Made by a program: the position numbers and the translations under genes. A DNA stretch of 64,000 nt from Oceanibacterium hippocampi (GTDB lineage Bacteria; Pseudomonadota; Alphaproteobacteria; Sneathiellales; Sneathiellaceae): assembly GCF_900172325.1 (NCBI RefSeq), contig NZ_FWFR01000003.1, positions 310,001-374,000 on the forward strand, in the 5' to 3' direction. The notes beneath the pieces were generated by a model. It had not been told where the DNA came from. It was given only the letters and a program-made list of their open reading frames with translations, and ran no database searches. Positions 1-8,896 of this stretch are shown piece by piece. Every line of letters begins with the position of its first letter. Within the stretch, counting starts at the first letter, position 1.

Positions 1-853
1 GATCGAACGGGGCGGCCAGCGTCACCGGCGGGATCAGGCCGAGATAGTGCAGGATGGTCGCGCCGGTTTCGCGGAGATCCCGCCACCAGCTTTTCGGACG
101 GAAGCGATCCGGGAAGATCATGCAGTTCGCCGACATGATCATCGCCATGTTCGAGATGGCGAAGCTGTTGGCGTAGAACATCGGCAACGGGTTGAACAGG
201 CGTTCCTGCCCGAACCGGACAGTCATCAGGCCGCCCGCCGTCAGATAGCGTTCGGCGGCAAAGTAGAAATACTCGTTCGGAATGACGCAGCCTTTCGGCA
301 TCCCGGTCGTTCCCGAGGTGTAGAGGATGGCCGCCGTGGTCTCGCGCCCGGGCGCCTCGCCGGTGCCGGGCCGACGAGCGGCCGGAATCTCCGGATCATC
401 GCCCTCGCAGACGGCGATGGCCGGTTGCACGTCCAGGGTCGCCACGGCCCCAGTCAACGTACGCAGGCGCGAGGGGAGCGCGACCACGAGATCGACCTCG
501 GCATGGCCGAGAACGAAACGCAGGTCGTCCTGCCGGTAATCCGGGTTGAGCGGCAGGACGCAGACGCCGAGCCCGTTGAGCGCCAGCATATGCACCAGGA
601 TGTCGGGCCGGTTGTCGAGCAGAAGGGCGATCCGGTGACCCGTCGTGAAACCGGCGGCCGCATAAAGCGCCTGGAGCCGCTTCACCGAGGCCGCCACCTC
701 GCGGTAAGACCATTCCGCGCCGCCCGGCAGATAGTCGCGATCGGCCCGGGCCGGGACGGCGATGCAGGCACCTTCGGGGTTGGCCGCCGTGGCGGCCATG
801 AAGGCGTCACAGGCTGTGGATAGGTCTGTCCGCGCCCAGATCTCGGCGTTCAT
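1..853 (-). CDS. Acyl-CoA synthetase (AMP-binding), C-terminus beyond window
   Basis: ANL-superfamily ligase that would activate a carboxylic acid to its CoA thioester via an acyl-adenylate. The first 284 residues are present and the 3' end lies outside the window. The AMP-binding P-loop YTSGTTGMPKG sits near residues 178-188, followed by the FNPLPMFYAN core typical of carnitine/crotonobetaine-CoA-ligase-like proteins. The start codon overlaps the stop of the DUF35 gene by one base (TGATG), which implies translational coupling in the TRAP/thiolase operon. Substrate cannot be read from the sequence; the neighbouring TRAP transporter suggests an imported organic acid. Confidence 0.9.
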   Translation of the reverse strand, partial: MNAEIWARTDLSTACDAFMAATAANPEGACIAVPARADRDYLPGGAEWSYREVAASVKRLQALYAAAGFTTGHRIALLLDNRPDILVHMLALNGLGVCVLPLNPDYRQDDLRFVLGHAEVDLVVALPSRLRTLTGAVATLDVQPAIAVCEGDDPEIPAARRPGTGEAPGRETTAAILYTSGTTGMPKGCVIPNEYFYFAAERYLTAGGLMTVRFGQERLFNPLPMFYANSFAISNMAMIMSANCMIFPDRFRPKSWWRDLRETGATILHYLGLIPPVTLAAPFD

Positions 854-1272
854 CAGGCCCGATCCACCGCCCTGGCCGGACGGAAGGTCACCAGCGGATG
901 CGGATCGTTGCTGGCCGCGAACACCGGTTCCAGTTCCATCCCGATATGAACCGCCTCCGCGTCCGCGCCCGTCAGGTTGGTCACGAACCTGACGCCCGGC
1001 GCATCATCGAATTCAACCAGCCCGACCATGTAGGGAAGGCGATCCGCGAAGGCGGGATCGAAGGCATGGCGGACCACCGTCCAGCTGAACAGGGTGCCGT
1101 TGCGCCGCACCTGGCCCCAGCCGATCTTCTCGCTGCGGCAATGCGGACAGCGCTTCATCGGATACCAGTGAAAGCGGCCGCAGGATTCGCATTTCGGGAA
1201 GCGCAGTTCGCCCTGCCGGGCGTAATCGTAGAAATGCTCGAACTCGGGCGCGAAACTCTGTTGTTCCTTCAT
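853..1272 (-). CDS. DUF35 Zn-ribbon/OB-fold protein (thiolase partner)
   Basis: A 139-aa protein with an N-terminal rubredoxin-like zinc ribbon (Cys28, Cys31, Cys42, Cys45; CESC and CPHC pairs) followed by an OB-fold (NGTLFSWTVV, then YMVGLVEFDD). This two-part architecture is the DUF35 family, usually encoded next to SCP2-type thiolases and acting as their CoA-binding partner. It lies 5 bp after the thiolase stop, which fits that role. I chose the ATG at 1272 because a longer in-frame reading runs inside the thiolase gene and lacks homology. Confidence 0.9.
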   Translation of the reverse strand: MKEQQSFAPEFEHFYDYARQGELRFPKCESCGRFHWYPMKRCPHCRSEKIGWGQVRRNGTLFSWTVVRHAFDPAFADRLPYMVGLVEFDDAPGVRFVTNLTGADAEAVHIGMELEPVFAASNDPHPLVTFRPARAVDRA

Positions 1273-1277
1273 GATCG

Positions 1278-2429
1278 TCACCCTCGTCCCAGCATCAGCA
1301 CGCCGTATTCGGGAACCGAGAGCCCGCTCACCAGGCCGATGCTGGCGTCCTTGACCTGTGCATCGCCGCACTCGCCTCGCAATTGCCGGACCGCTTCCAC
1401 GACATGTTCGATGCCGAGCCGGTAGCTGTAGGACAACATGCCGCCATGGGTGTTGACCGGCAGCCCGTCGTCGATCCCGATTCCCTTCTCGCGGATGAAG
1501 GCTGCCGCCTCGCCCTTGCCGCAGAAGCCGATATCCTCGATCTGCATGAGGCATGAGATCGTGAAGCAGTCATAGATCTCGGCGAAGTCGACATCATCGA
1601 GGGTCACACCCGCTCGCTGCTGGGCACGGCGCGACGCCTCGGCGACCGAGGGAAGATGCAGCATCGCCGGCTTCTGCGTGAAGACATCGTCGCCGGTAAT
1701 GGGTTCGGCGGCGTAGCCGACACCCAGGACCTCGACCGGCCGCTTCCGGCAATCGCGCGCCCGATCCGCGCTCGTCATGACGTAAGCGCCCACGCCGTCC
1801 GAGATCAGGCAGCAATCGGAAATCCGCAGCGGATCGGAAATCATCCGGCTGGCAAAATAATCGTCATAGCTGAGCGGCCGTTTCGCCTGTCCGCCGCCAT
1901 GGCGCATCGCATTGTCGCGCTGGGTGACGGCGATGGTCGCCAGATCGCGCTCGTCGAGCCCGTATTCATGCATGTAGCGCCTGGCCCAGAGCGCGAAATA
2001 GCTTGGCTGGCCGTTGAAACCGTACGGTTTCTCGAAGGCCATCTTGGCCGGGTAAATGTCGTGGAAACCGTAAGGACCACCTGGCCGGGTGCCCCAGTCG
2101 ACGCCGAAATAGAAGAGCACGACATTCGCGAGCCCCTCCCGGATCGCCATTTCCGCGATCATCGGCGCCGCGCAGACCCCGGTCCCACCGTAGGAAATCG
2201 ACGCGTCGAAGTAGCTGTTGACGCCCAGTTGCGCCGCCAGCCATTCATGCGGGACGGACGACGGCATGATGCCGCCGTCCGACATGATCCCGTCGACATC
2301 CGAGGGATCGAGCCCCGCATCCTCGAGCGCGGCCAATGCAGCATCCACCGCAAGTGCCCTCACATCCTTGCCGGCACTCCGTGTCGGCGCCGTTTCTCCA
2401 ACGCCTACAATCGCGATGTTCTTCCGCAT
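1278..2429 (-). CDS. SCP2-type thiolase / acetyl-CoA acetyltransferase family
   Basis: A 383-aa thiolase-fold protein starting MRKNIAIVGVGET. The nucleophile candidate is Cys86 in GGTGVCAAP, and the NTHGG motif near the C-terminus matches the thiolase His box. It lacks the strong signatures of biosynthetic thiolase and looks like the lipid-transfer/SCP2 branch that works with DUF35 proteins in degrading branched or cyclic acyl-CoAs. It sits between dctP (56 bp upstream) and the DUF35 gene (5 bp downstream). Role by context: retro-Claisen cleavage of the CoA ester made by a neighbouring ligase. Confidence 0.88.
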   Translation of the reverse strand: MRKNIAIVGVGETAPTRSAGKDVRALAVDAALAALEDAGLDPSDVDGIMSDGGIMPSSVPHEWLAAQLGVNSYFDASISYGGTGVCAAPMIAEMAIREGLANVVLFYFGVDWGTRPGGPYGFHDIYPAKMAFEKPYGFNGQPSYFALWARRYMHEYGLDERDLATIAVTQRDNAMRHGGGQAKRPLSYDDYFASRMISDPLRISDCCLISDGVGAYVMTSADRARDCRKRPVEVLGVGYAAEPITGDDVFTQKPAMLHLPSVAEASRRAQQRAGVTLDDVDFAEIYDCFTISCLMQIEDIGFCGKGEAAAFIREKGIGIDDGLPVNTHGGMLSYSYRLGIEHVVEAVRQLRGECGDAQVKDASIGLVSGLSVPEYGVLMLGRG

Positions 2430-2485
2430 GACCGCGCCTTTCTACTGTCGTTTGTCTGACCCGATAGTCGATCGATCCCGATCGC

Positions 2486-3553
2486 TTACTCGGGGAACTC
2501 CTGCTTGTAGGTCGATGCCGGCTCGATCTTCGCGAGCGTCGACTGGAACAGCTTCACGAACGCCGCGACATCCGCGTCGGTCCGCTCGGAACGGGTCTTG
2601 ATCCATTCCTGGACGAGTGCCGGATAGTCGACCTTCTCCTTCCACTGCTCCACTTCCGCCGGCGTGAAGCGATAGAACTTGACGCCCATTTCCTCGGCCT
2701 TGGCCACGGAAGCGGCATCGCCTTTCTTCACGACCTCGATCGACTTGGCCGGGAATTCGCGCCGCAACTCGGCGATCGCGTTCTTCGCATTGTCGGGCAG
2801 CGCCTTGTAGACATCGAGATTCATCGCCAGCCCGCAGGTGTAGTAGGTGCCCACGCCCGGAGCGATCAGGGTCTTGGTGAATTCCAGCCAGTTCTCAGGC
2901 GCCGGCATCCAGAGCGGGATGCCGAAATAGCCGTCGATCGCGCCGGTCTGCAGGCTGGTGTAGATGTCGGCGGTCGACATCGGCACCGGCACGAGGCCGT
3001 TGGCCTTCGCGATGGCGCCCAGATCGCCGTAGGCCCGGACCTTCATGCCTTCCAGCTCGGCGGAGGAATTCACCACCTTGTTGACGCCGATGATCGTCGC
3101 GGACGAGGCGTCCATCGCCAGCAATTCGACATTCTGGCGATGGAATTCCTCGCGCAGCGGCGGATAGCTGTCATAGAGCTCGGCGATTGCCGACGAGAGC
3201 GCGTCGCCCTTCTCGGTGACATAGGGCAGTTCGGCCATCGAGGTCAGCGGCAGCAGCGCCGGCGCATAGCCGGTGCAGAAATAGCCGACATCGGCGAGGC
3301 CGCTACCGACGCCCTTCAGCTGCTCGGTCGCCTTGATCAGGGCCTGGGAGTAGAAGCGGTCCTTGAGCCCGACATAGCCGTTGGTCCGTTCCTTCAGCTC
3401 CCGAAAATAGTCCTCGTATTGCTGCTGGGATGCCGAGTTCTGGCCGACATGGGTCGAGAAGACCAGTTTGACGTCGGCGACCGCCGGGGCCGACATCGCA
3501 GCGGACAGCAGCAATGCCGCGGCCGCAGCCGTTACTGTGGTTCGTTTCACCAT
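2486..3553 (-). CDS. dctP: TRAP transporter substrate-binding protein (DctP family)
   Basis: A 355-aa periplasmic solute-binding protein. The start MVKRTTV gives a clean signal peptide (A/L-rich core, cleavage likely after APAVA, about residue 27) and has a strong AGGAGG ribosome site 8 nt upstream, so a longer in-frame extension is rejected. The DctP fold shows in KLVFSTHVGQNS and AIDGYFGIPLWMP. It delivers an organic acid to DctQM, encoded just upstream in the operon. Ligand unknown; adjacent CoA ligases suggest a carboxylate. Confidence 0.93.
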   Translation of the reverse strand: MVKRTTVTAAAAALLLSAAMSAPAVADVKLVFSTHVGQNSASQQQYEDYFRELKERTNGYVGLKDRFYSQALIKATEQLKGVGSGLADVGYFCTGYAPALLPLTSMAELPYVTEKGDALSSAIAELYDSYPPLREEFHRQNVELLAMDASSATIIGVNKVVNSSAELEGMKVRAYGDLGAIAKANGLVPVPMSTADIYTSLQTGAIDGYFGIPLWMPAPENWLEFTKTLIAPGVGTYYTCGLAMNLDVYKALPDNAKNAIAELRREFPAKSIEVVKKGDAASVAKAEEMGVKFYRFTPAEVEQWKEKVDYPALVQEWIKTRSERTDADVAAFVKLFQSTLAKIEPASTYKQEFPE

Positions 3554-3619
3554 TTTGGACGTTCCTCCTCTGTTATGGTGGCCCTGCAGCCCCGTTCTTC
3601 CGGGGACCGCAGGCGTGAC

Positions 3620-3639
3620 CCGGGCCGCGAGGAGCCCGG
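3620..3639. promoter_or_regulatory. Stem-loop between dctM and dctP
   Basis: Perfect 6-bp GC inverted repeat (CCGGGC/GCCCGG) with an 8-nt loop directly after the dctM stop. No T-run follows, so it is more likely an RNA processing or stabilising hairpin that raises dctP output than a full terminator. Confidence 0.4.
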
Positions 3640-4941
3640 TCATGACTGGCGCGCCAGTTCCGGCAGGAACGTGGCGATTGCGGGAAAGGCGATCAGGATC
3701 GCCAGCGTGATGATCTCGAAGACCAGGAAGATCGAGGCCCCCTGGAAGACCTTGCCCAGCGGCACGTCCGGCGCGATCCCGCGAATGACGAAGACATTGA
3801 CCCCGATGGGCGGGGTGATGTTCGCAAGCTCGCTCATCTTGACGACGATGATCCCGAACCAGATCGGGTCGAAGCCGAGCGCCGTCACTGCCGGATAGAC
3901 GATCGGCAGGGTGATCAGGCACATCGAGATCGGCTCGAGGAACATCCCGAGCGGGATGTAGGCCAGCAGGATGAGCAGCAGGATGACGTAGCGGTTCAGG
4001 TCGGTCGCGGTGAGCATCCGGGCGAAATCCGTGGCCAGCCCGGAAAGCGCGATATACTGGCTGAACAGGCCGGCCCCGATCAGGATGAGAAAGATCATGG
4101 CCGTCGCGGAGACCGCCTGGCGGCCGCCGCCCAGGATCTCGGCGAACGGCACGTCGCGCTTGCAGAACGCCAGGATGAGCGCCGTGACGGCCCCGACCCC
4201 GGCCGCCTCGGTGACCGTGAAGATACCCGTGTAGATGCCGCCGATGATGATCGTGAAGAGCAGCACGATTCCCCAGGCGTGGCGGATGCTGGAGAGCTTC
4301 TCGCGCCAGCTGAACCGCTCGTGGGAAACCGGCATCAGATGCGGCTTCCAGAGCGCGATGACAAACAGCCCGAGGCAGAAGATGAACGCCGTCAGGATCC
4401 CGGGAAGAATTCCGGCGAGCAGCAGCGAGCCGATGTCCTCCTGGGTGATGATGCCGTAAACCACGAGCATGATGCTGGGCGGGATCATGATCCCGAGCAG
4501 CCCGGCCGACGCCACCGTTCCGACACTGATCGCATCCGCGTAACGGAAGCGGCGCATCTCCGAAAGCGCGATGCGGCCGACCGCCGCCGAGGTCGCGACA
4601 CTGGAGCCGGAAGTCGCCGCGAAGGCCGCGCAGGCGAACACCGTGGAGATCGCCAGCCCGCCGGGCAGCCGCCCGACCAGCCGGTAAGCCACGTCATAAG
4701 CCTTGGCGCTTACCCCCGCCTTGCTGGCGAGAAAGCCCATCAGGATGAAGAGCGGAATGACCGCGAGCCCGATATCCGAGACGTTGGCGTAGGGCATGGT
4801 CGACAGCGCGCTCAACGAAACCGGGAAGCCCCGGAGCATCATCAGCCCGACGATCGAGGCGACGATCAGCCCGAAGGCGATCGGCAGCCCGAGGAAAAGC
4901 GCCCCGGCGAAGACGACCATGACGACGATGGTTGATTCCAT
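3640..4941 (-). CDS. dctM: TRAP transporter large permease (DctM family)
   Basis: A 433-aa inner-membrane protein of usual DctM length with about 12-13 hydrophobic segments. Family hallmarks include GLPIAFGLIVASI at the N-terminus, GSSVATSAAVG near residues 110-120, IPPSIMLVVYG, and a C-terminal NITPPIGVNVFVI. It forms the sodium-coupled transport channel with DctQ. It starts 4 bp after the DctQ stop. Confidence 0.96.
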   Translation of the reverse strand: MESTIVVMVVFAGALFLGLPIAFGLIVASIVGLMMLRGFPVSLSALSTMPYANVSDIGLAVIPLFILMGFLASKAGVSAKAYDVAYRLVGRLPGGLAISTVFACAAFAATSGSSVATSAAVGRIALSEMRRFRYADAISVGTVASAGLLGIMIPPSIMLVVYGIITQEDIGSLLLAGILPGILTAFIFCLGLFVIALWKPHLMPVSHERFSWREKLSSIRHAWGIVLLFTIIIGGIYTGIFTVTEAAGVGAVTALILAFCKRDVPFAEILGGGRQAVSATAMIFLILIGAGLFSQYIALSGLATDFARMLTATDLNRYVILLLILLAYIPLGMFLEPISMCLITLPIVYPAVTALGFDPIWFGIIVVKMSELANITPPIGVNVFVIRGIAPDVPLGKVFQGASIFLVFEIITLAILIAFPAIATFLPELARQS

Positions 4942-4945
4942 GGCC

Positions 4946-5446
4946 TCAACCGCCCTCCACGTCGGTGCGGCTGCGCCACGCCCGGACGGCGGACAGCGCC
5001 TGCAACAGGAACATGATCGTCAGGAGCCCGAGGCCGATCGCGACCACGGCCTTGGTCGGCCACAACGGGAAGTGGGTCGTGCCGAACTGGAATTCCTTGG
5101 TCGTGTAGCTGCGGATCGCCTGCGTTGCCGTCCCCCAGGTCATCAGCCCGGAGGTGCCCGTGCAGATCAGCAGCGAAAGGACCTGCGAGGCCCGGCGATA
5201 GGCTGGCGGCGTCAGGTTGACGACCGCCTCCATCGTCACATGGCCGTCCGTCGCCTGGGTGAACGACAGCCCGGCAAAGACGAGGACGGCGAGCAGGATC
5301 GCGGAGATCTCGACGCCGCCGACAATCGCGAACCCGAAGGCGCGGAGCACGACCTCGAAGGTGACCACGAGGCCGAGCAGGATCAGGGCCAAGGCGCCCA
5401 GTGTGCCGGAGCCGCGCACGATCGTGCCCTCGAACCACTTCCGCAT
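4946..5446 (-). CDS. dctQ: TRAP transporter small permease (DctQ family)
   Basis: A 166-aa membrane protein with four predicted transmembrane helices and the DctQ-type FEVVLRAFGF motif near residue 35. The ATG overlaps the upstream ligase stop by one base (TGATG). A longer in-frame reading overlapping the ligase is not real. It partners DctM and receives substrate from DctP. Confidence 0.92.
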   Translation of the reverse strand: MRKWFEGTIVRGSGTLGALALILLGLVVTFEVVLRAFGFAIVGGVEISAILLAVLVFAGLSFTQATDGHVTMEAVVNLTPPAYRRASQVLSLLICTGTSGLMTWGTATQAIRSYTTKEFQFGTTHFPLWPTKAVVAIGLGLLTIMFLLQALSAVRAWRSRTDVEGG

Positions 5447-7104
5447 CAGCCGGCTCCCTGCCTTGCGGCTTGGCCGGTCCGCGCGGCGATTTCCTCGCGC
5501 AGGCGGAACTTCTGCACCTTTCCGCTTGGCGTCATGGGAAAGGTCTCCACGATCTCCAGGTATTCCGGCAGGTACTGGCGCGCGAGGCCCTGATCCTCGA
5601 GATAGCGACGCATGGCCTCGAAACCGAGCGCCCGCCCCTCGCGACAGATGACGACAGCACAGGCACGCTCCTGGAGCCGGGGATCCGGAATGCCGACGAC
5701 AACGGCGCGCTGGATATCGGGATGCCGTTGCAGCAGTTCCTCGACCTCGACCACGGGGATGTTCTCGCCGCCGCGAATGATGATGTCCTTGCTGCGCCCG
5801 GTGATCCGGATATAGCCGTCCGCGGTCATCCGCGCGCGATCGCCGGTCCACACCCAGCCATCCGCCGTGACCGCCTCGACGGTCAGGCCCGGACGCTTGA
5901 AATAGCCGGCGAAAACGGATGGCCCGGCCGCGACGAGGTCGCCCTCTTCGCCCGGATCTGCCGGCGTTCCGTCTTCCCGCAGGACCCGCACCCGGCACTG
6001 GCCGATGGCGCAGCCGTCGCTGCCGAGAATCCGCTCGGGGGTATCATCGGTATTGCTCAGGGTGACCAGGCCGAGTTCGGTCATGCCCCAGCCGGTGACG
6101 ACCGCGCAGCCAAGCCCCTCATGGGCCTTTGTCAGCAGGACGCGGGGAACGGCGGCCCCGGAACACAGGAAAGTTCCCAGGGTCGCGGCCGAGCGCACGC
6201 CGCGCCTCTCCGCCGCCTCGCAAAGATCCTGCAGGAAGGGTGTCGCCCCGATCATCCAGGTCACGCCTTCCCGCTCGATGAGTTCCAGCCCCCTTTCGCC
6301 GTTCCAGCTATCCATCAGGACCAGCCGTCCGCCCATGAGGATCGGCAATTGCCCGCCGTAGGCGAAGCCGGTCTGGTGCCCGAAGGTCGACGGCATGAGG
6401 ATGACGTCGCCCTCCCCGAGCTTCTGGCGCTGGAGCAGGCCGACTAGCGGGCAGAGATTGGTGTTGTGGGTGTGCATCGCCCCCTTCGGCTCACCCGTGG
6501 TCCCGGAGGTGAAGGCGATCTCCGACAGTTCCCGCGGATCGACCCGGTAGCGCGGCGCCGACCGATGGCTGCTGTCTGTCAGTTCATCGAAGGGACGGGC
6601 GGGCGCGCGGGCACCATCGCCGACGGCGAAGACCGCCGCGACCGAGGGCAGGTCGGGTATCAGCCTCTCGATCATGGCGATGTGATCGAATCCCCGGAAA
6701 CTCGCGGGCACGACGACGATTTTCGGCTCGACCAGCCCGAGCATGAAACGCAGTTCGCGTTCCCGGTAAATCGGCGGCAGCGGGTTGCAAACCGCACCGA
6801 GCCTTGCAGCGGCATATTCAAGGATCGGGAACTGCCACCAGTTCGGCAATTGCACAGACACGACGTCGCCGGGTCCGATCCCGAACGCGTGCAGGCCAGC
6901 CGCCGCGGCTTCGGTCAGATCCAGAACGTCGCGGTAACTCAGCCGCATGTCCCGATCGACGATGAGTGTCCTCTCGGGGTGGCGATCCGCCGCCCGCACG
7001 AGCAGGTCGAAGATCGTCGCGTCCGGCCACAGGCCGGATTCGACGTAGCGCTCCATTTGCGCGGCGGACGGGACGTGCAGCAGTCGCGAGGACGATCCGC
7101 TCAT
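5446..7104 (-). CDS. Acyl-CoA synthetase (AMP-binding)
   Basis: A 552-aa full-length ANL ligase and first gene of the TRAP operon. Visible motifs are the P-loop FTSGTTGEPKGAMHTH, GWGMTELG (A5), TGDRARM (A7), GRSKDIIIRGGENI (A8) and the catalytic lysine region PSGKVQKFRLRE at the C-terminus. It probably activates the acid carried by the TRAP system. The start MSGSSSRLL was chosen because upstream in-frame sequence is antisense to the divergent SDR gene. Confidence 0.93.
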   Translation of the reverse strand: MSGSSSRLLHVPSAAQMERYVESGLWPDATIFDLLVRAADRHPERTLIVDRDMRLSYRDVLDLTEAAAAGLHAFGIGPGDVVSVQLPNWWQFPILEYAAARLGAVCNPLPPIYRERELRFMLGLVEPKIVVVPASFRGFDHIAMIERLIPDLPSVAAVFAVGDGARAPARPFDELTDSSHRSAPRYRVDPRELSEIAFTSGTTGEPKGAMHTHNTNLCPLVGLLQRQKLGEGDVILMPSTFGHQTGFAYGGQLPILMGGRLVLMDSWNGERGLELIEREGVTWMIGATPFLQDLCEAAERRGVRSAATLGTFLCSGAAVPRVLLTKAHEGLGCAVVTGWGMTELGLVTLSNTDDTPERILGSDGCAIGQCRVRVLREDGTPADPGEEGDLVAAGPSVFAGYFKRPGLTVEAVTADGWVWTGDRARMTADGYIRITGRSKDIIIRGGENIPVVEVEELLQRHPDIQRAVVVGIPDPRLQERACAVVICREGRALGFEAMRRYLEDQGLARQYLPEYLEIVETFPMTPSGKVQKFRLREEIAARTGQAARQGAG

Positions 7105-7211
7105 GACCCGGCCACCCTGTGCGAGCCCGATCGCTGCATGGTGGATCTCGTTTCTTCCCTGCCTGGCATCGCCAGTCTGGACCCGGCTTGTTCTATGCCT
7201 TAGTAATTGAA

Positions 7212-7225
7212 TGAATGATCGTTCA
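7212..7225. promoter_or_regulatory. TetR-type operator, copy 1
   Basis: A near-palindromic 14-mer, TGAATGATCGTTCA, in the 156-bp divergent gap between the ligase/TRAP operon and the SDR gene. Its reverse complement matches the site at 8856-8869 at 13 of 14 positions. TetR-family regulators of acyl-CoA metabolism often bind palindromes of this TGAAnnnnnnTTCA form. Assignment to the TetR at 8897 is inferred. Confidence 0.65.
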
Positions 7226-7260
7226 TTTTCTGGCAACCTGTCAAGCGGATGGAGGCGTCG

Positions 7261-8016
7261 ATGAAGAGCGGGACAATCGTGGTCGTGACGGGCGCGACGG
7301 CGGGCATCGGGGCGGCTGCCGCGCGGCGGTTCGCCCGGGAAGGGGCCCGCGTCGTCGCCGTGGGCAGGCGCAAGGACCGCCTGGAAAGACTGGCCGGGGA
7401 ACTGGGTCCGGATTGCCTGCCAGTGGCGCTGGATGTCACCGACGCGGAGGCGGTGGCCGAAGCGTTCGGCAGTCTGCCGGCAACCCATCGGGAGGTCGGG
7501 ATCCTGATCAACAATGCCGGCGTTTCGCTCGGCGACGCCCCGGTCTCCTCTGCCAGTCTCGAGCACATGCAGCGAACGATCGAGGTCAACACGATGGGCC
7601 TCGTCAACGTCACCCACAGCCTGCTGCCGGGAATGATCGAGCGCGACCGCGGCGACATCATCAACATCGGGTCGGTCGCCGGCACCTACCCCTATCCGAA
7701 GGGGCATGTCTACGGCGCCTCGAAAGCCTTCGTTCGCCAGTTCACGCTCAACCTCCGCGCCGATCTTCTCGGCCACCAGATTCGCGCGATGTGCATCGAA
7801 CCGGGCACGGTTCACACCGAGTTCGCCTATGTGCGGACCGGCGACGCGGAATCGGCGAAACGCTTCTATGACCACAAGGATCTGCTCGAGGCCGAGGACA
7901 TCGCCGAGATCATCCACTTCGTCACGTCGCTGCCGCGACGGGTGAACATCAACAGCCTGGAAGTGATGTCGACGGCGCAGTCCTTCGGTTTCTTTCGCTT
8001 CTCGGAGGACCTCTGA
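7261..8016 (+). CDS. SDR-family oxidoreductase (YdfG-like)
   Basis: A 251-aa classical short-chain dehydrogenase. It shows the nucleotide-binding TGATAGIG, the NNAG motif, a catalytic Ser in NIGSVAG, and YGASK as the Tyr/Lys pair. The sequence resembles the serine/3-hydroxy acid dehydrogenase branch. The start at 7261 is preferred over an ATG at 7249 because GGAGG lies 5 nt upstream of it. Likely NADP-dependent oxidation or reduction of a hydroxy or keto intermediate of the neighbouring pathway. Confidence 0.9.
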   Translation: MKSGTIVVVTGATAGIGAAAARRFAREGARVVAVGRRKDRLERLAGELGPDCLPVALDVTDAEAVAEAFGSLPATHREVGILINNAGVSLGDAPVSSASLEHMQRTIEVNTMGLVNVTHSLLPGMIERDRGDIINIGSVAGTYPYPKGHVYGASKAFVRQFTLNLRADLLGHQIRAMCIEPGTVHTEFAYVRTGDAESAKRFYDHKDLLEAEDIAEIIHFVTSLPRRVNINSLEVMSTAQSFGFFRFSEDL

Positions 8017-8027
8017 TCGCGGCCCGG

Positions 8028-8789
8028 CTAAAGCGCCGGCCAGATTCCCCCTGAAACCGCGATCATCTCGCCGGTCACGTAGGACGCCTCCTCGCTGGCC
8101 AGGAACAGCACGGTATTGGCCACCTCACGTGGCTCCCCGAGCCGCTTCAGAACCGTGCGGCTGCGATACTTCTCCGTCTCCTCGGGCGGCATGTTGGCCA
8201 TCACGCTGGTGCGGATCGTCGCCGGCGCGACACAGTTGACGTTGACTTGCGGAGCCAGCTCCATCGCCAGGCTGCGCGTGAGCGAGGCGACGGCGGCCTT
8301 GGCGGCGCCATAATCGGCCTGGCCCGCCTCGCCCGCCATGTTGATCGAGCTGAAGTTGACGATGCGTCCGTACCCGCTCCGCAACATGTCGGGCGCGACC
8401 AAGCGTACCAGGTGAAAGGCGCCCTTGAGATTGAGAGCGAGCGTTTCATCCAGCCGCTCCTCCGGCATCTCGAGGATCGGCATGTAGAGCGTCTGCGATC
8501 GGATGCCGCCGACGACATTGATCAGCACATCGATCGTCGGGAAGCGCTCGTGCCCCGCGTCGACCAGCGCCCGCGCCTCGACCGCGTCGCGAACGTCGGC
8601 CCGGCGGGAGACAATGTCAGCGCCGGATTGCAATGCTGCCCGAATTCGCTCCGCCGCGGCCTCCAGGCGGCGGCCGGAAATATCGGTGAGAACGAGGCTC
8701 GCGCCTTCCTCGGCAAACCGCGTCGCCACGGCCTCGCCCATCGGCCCCCCCGCCCCTGTCACCAGGGCCACTCTACCCGCCAGCCGCAT
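8028..8789 (-). CDS. SDR-family oxidoreductase (FabG-like)
   Basis: A 253-aa short-chain dehydrogenase convergent with the SDR gene at 7261. TGAGGPMGEA is the dinucleotide site (last turn G-P-M-G), NVVGG replaces the usual NNAG, NFSSINM carries the catalytic Ser and YGAAK the Tyr/Lys pair. GGAGG lies 7 nt before the ATG at 8789, so an N-terminal extension from 8879 is rejected. The promoter region is shared with the divergent TetR gene and contains the second operator. Confidence 0.9.
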   Translation of the reverse strand: MRLAGRVALVTGAGGPMGEAVATRFAEEGASLVLTDISGRRLEAAAERIRAALQSGADIVSRRADVRDAVEARALVDAGHERFPTIDVLINVVGGIRSQTLYMPILEMPEERLDETLALNLKGAFHLVRLVAPDMLRSGYGRIVNFSSINMAGEAGQADYGAAKAAVASLTRSLAMELAPQVNVNCVAPATIRTSVMANMPPEETEKYRSRTVLKRLGEPREVANTVLFLASEEASYVTGEMIAVSGGIWPAL

Positions 8790-8855
8790 GTCCACGCCTC
8801 CGCCTGTTGCCTTCGAATTTCCGTTCGCCTGACCCGAACGTTCCTGATAAAATAC

Positions 8856-8869
8856 TGAACGCTCATTCA
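8856..8869. promoter_or_regulatory. TetR-type operator, copy 2
   Basis: TGAACGCTCATTCA lies between the divergent SDR (8789) and TetR (8897) genes and matches the reverse complement of the 7212-7225 site at 13 of 14 bases. The position implies autoregulation plus control of the SDR gene. Confidence 0.65.
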
Positions 8870-8896
8870 ATTGAAACAAAGAAATGGCGGCTTGCC

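Noticed and set aside
47-823. 258-aa plus-strand frame
   Set aside because: Antisense shadow of the acyl-CoA synthetase; no homology and low-complexity Arg/Gly content.
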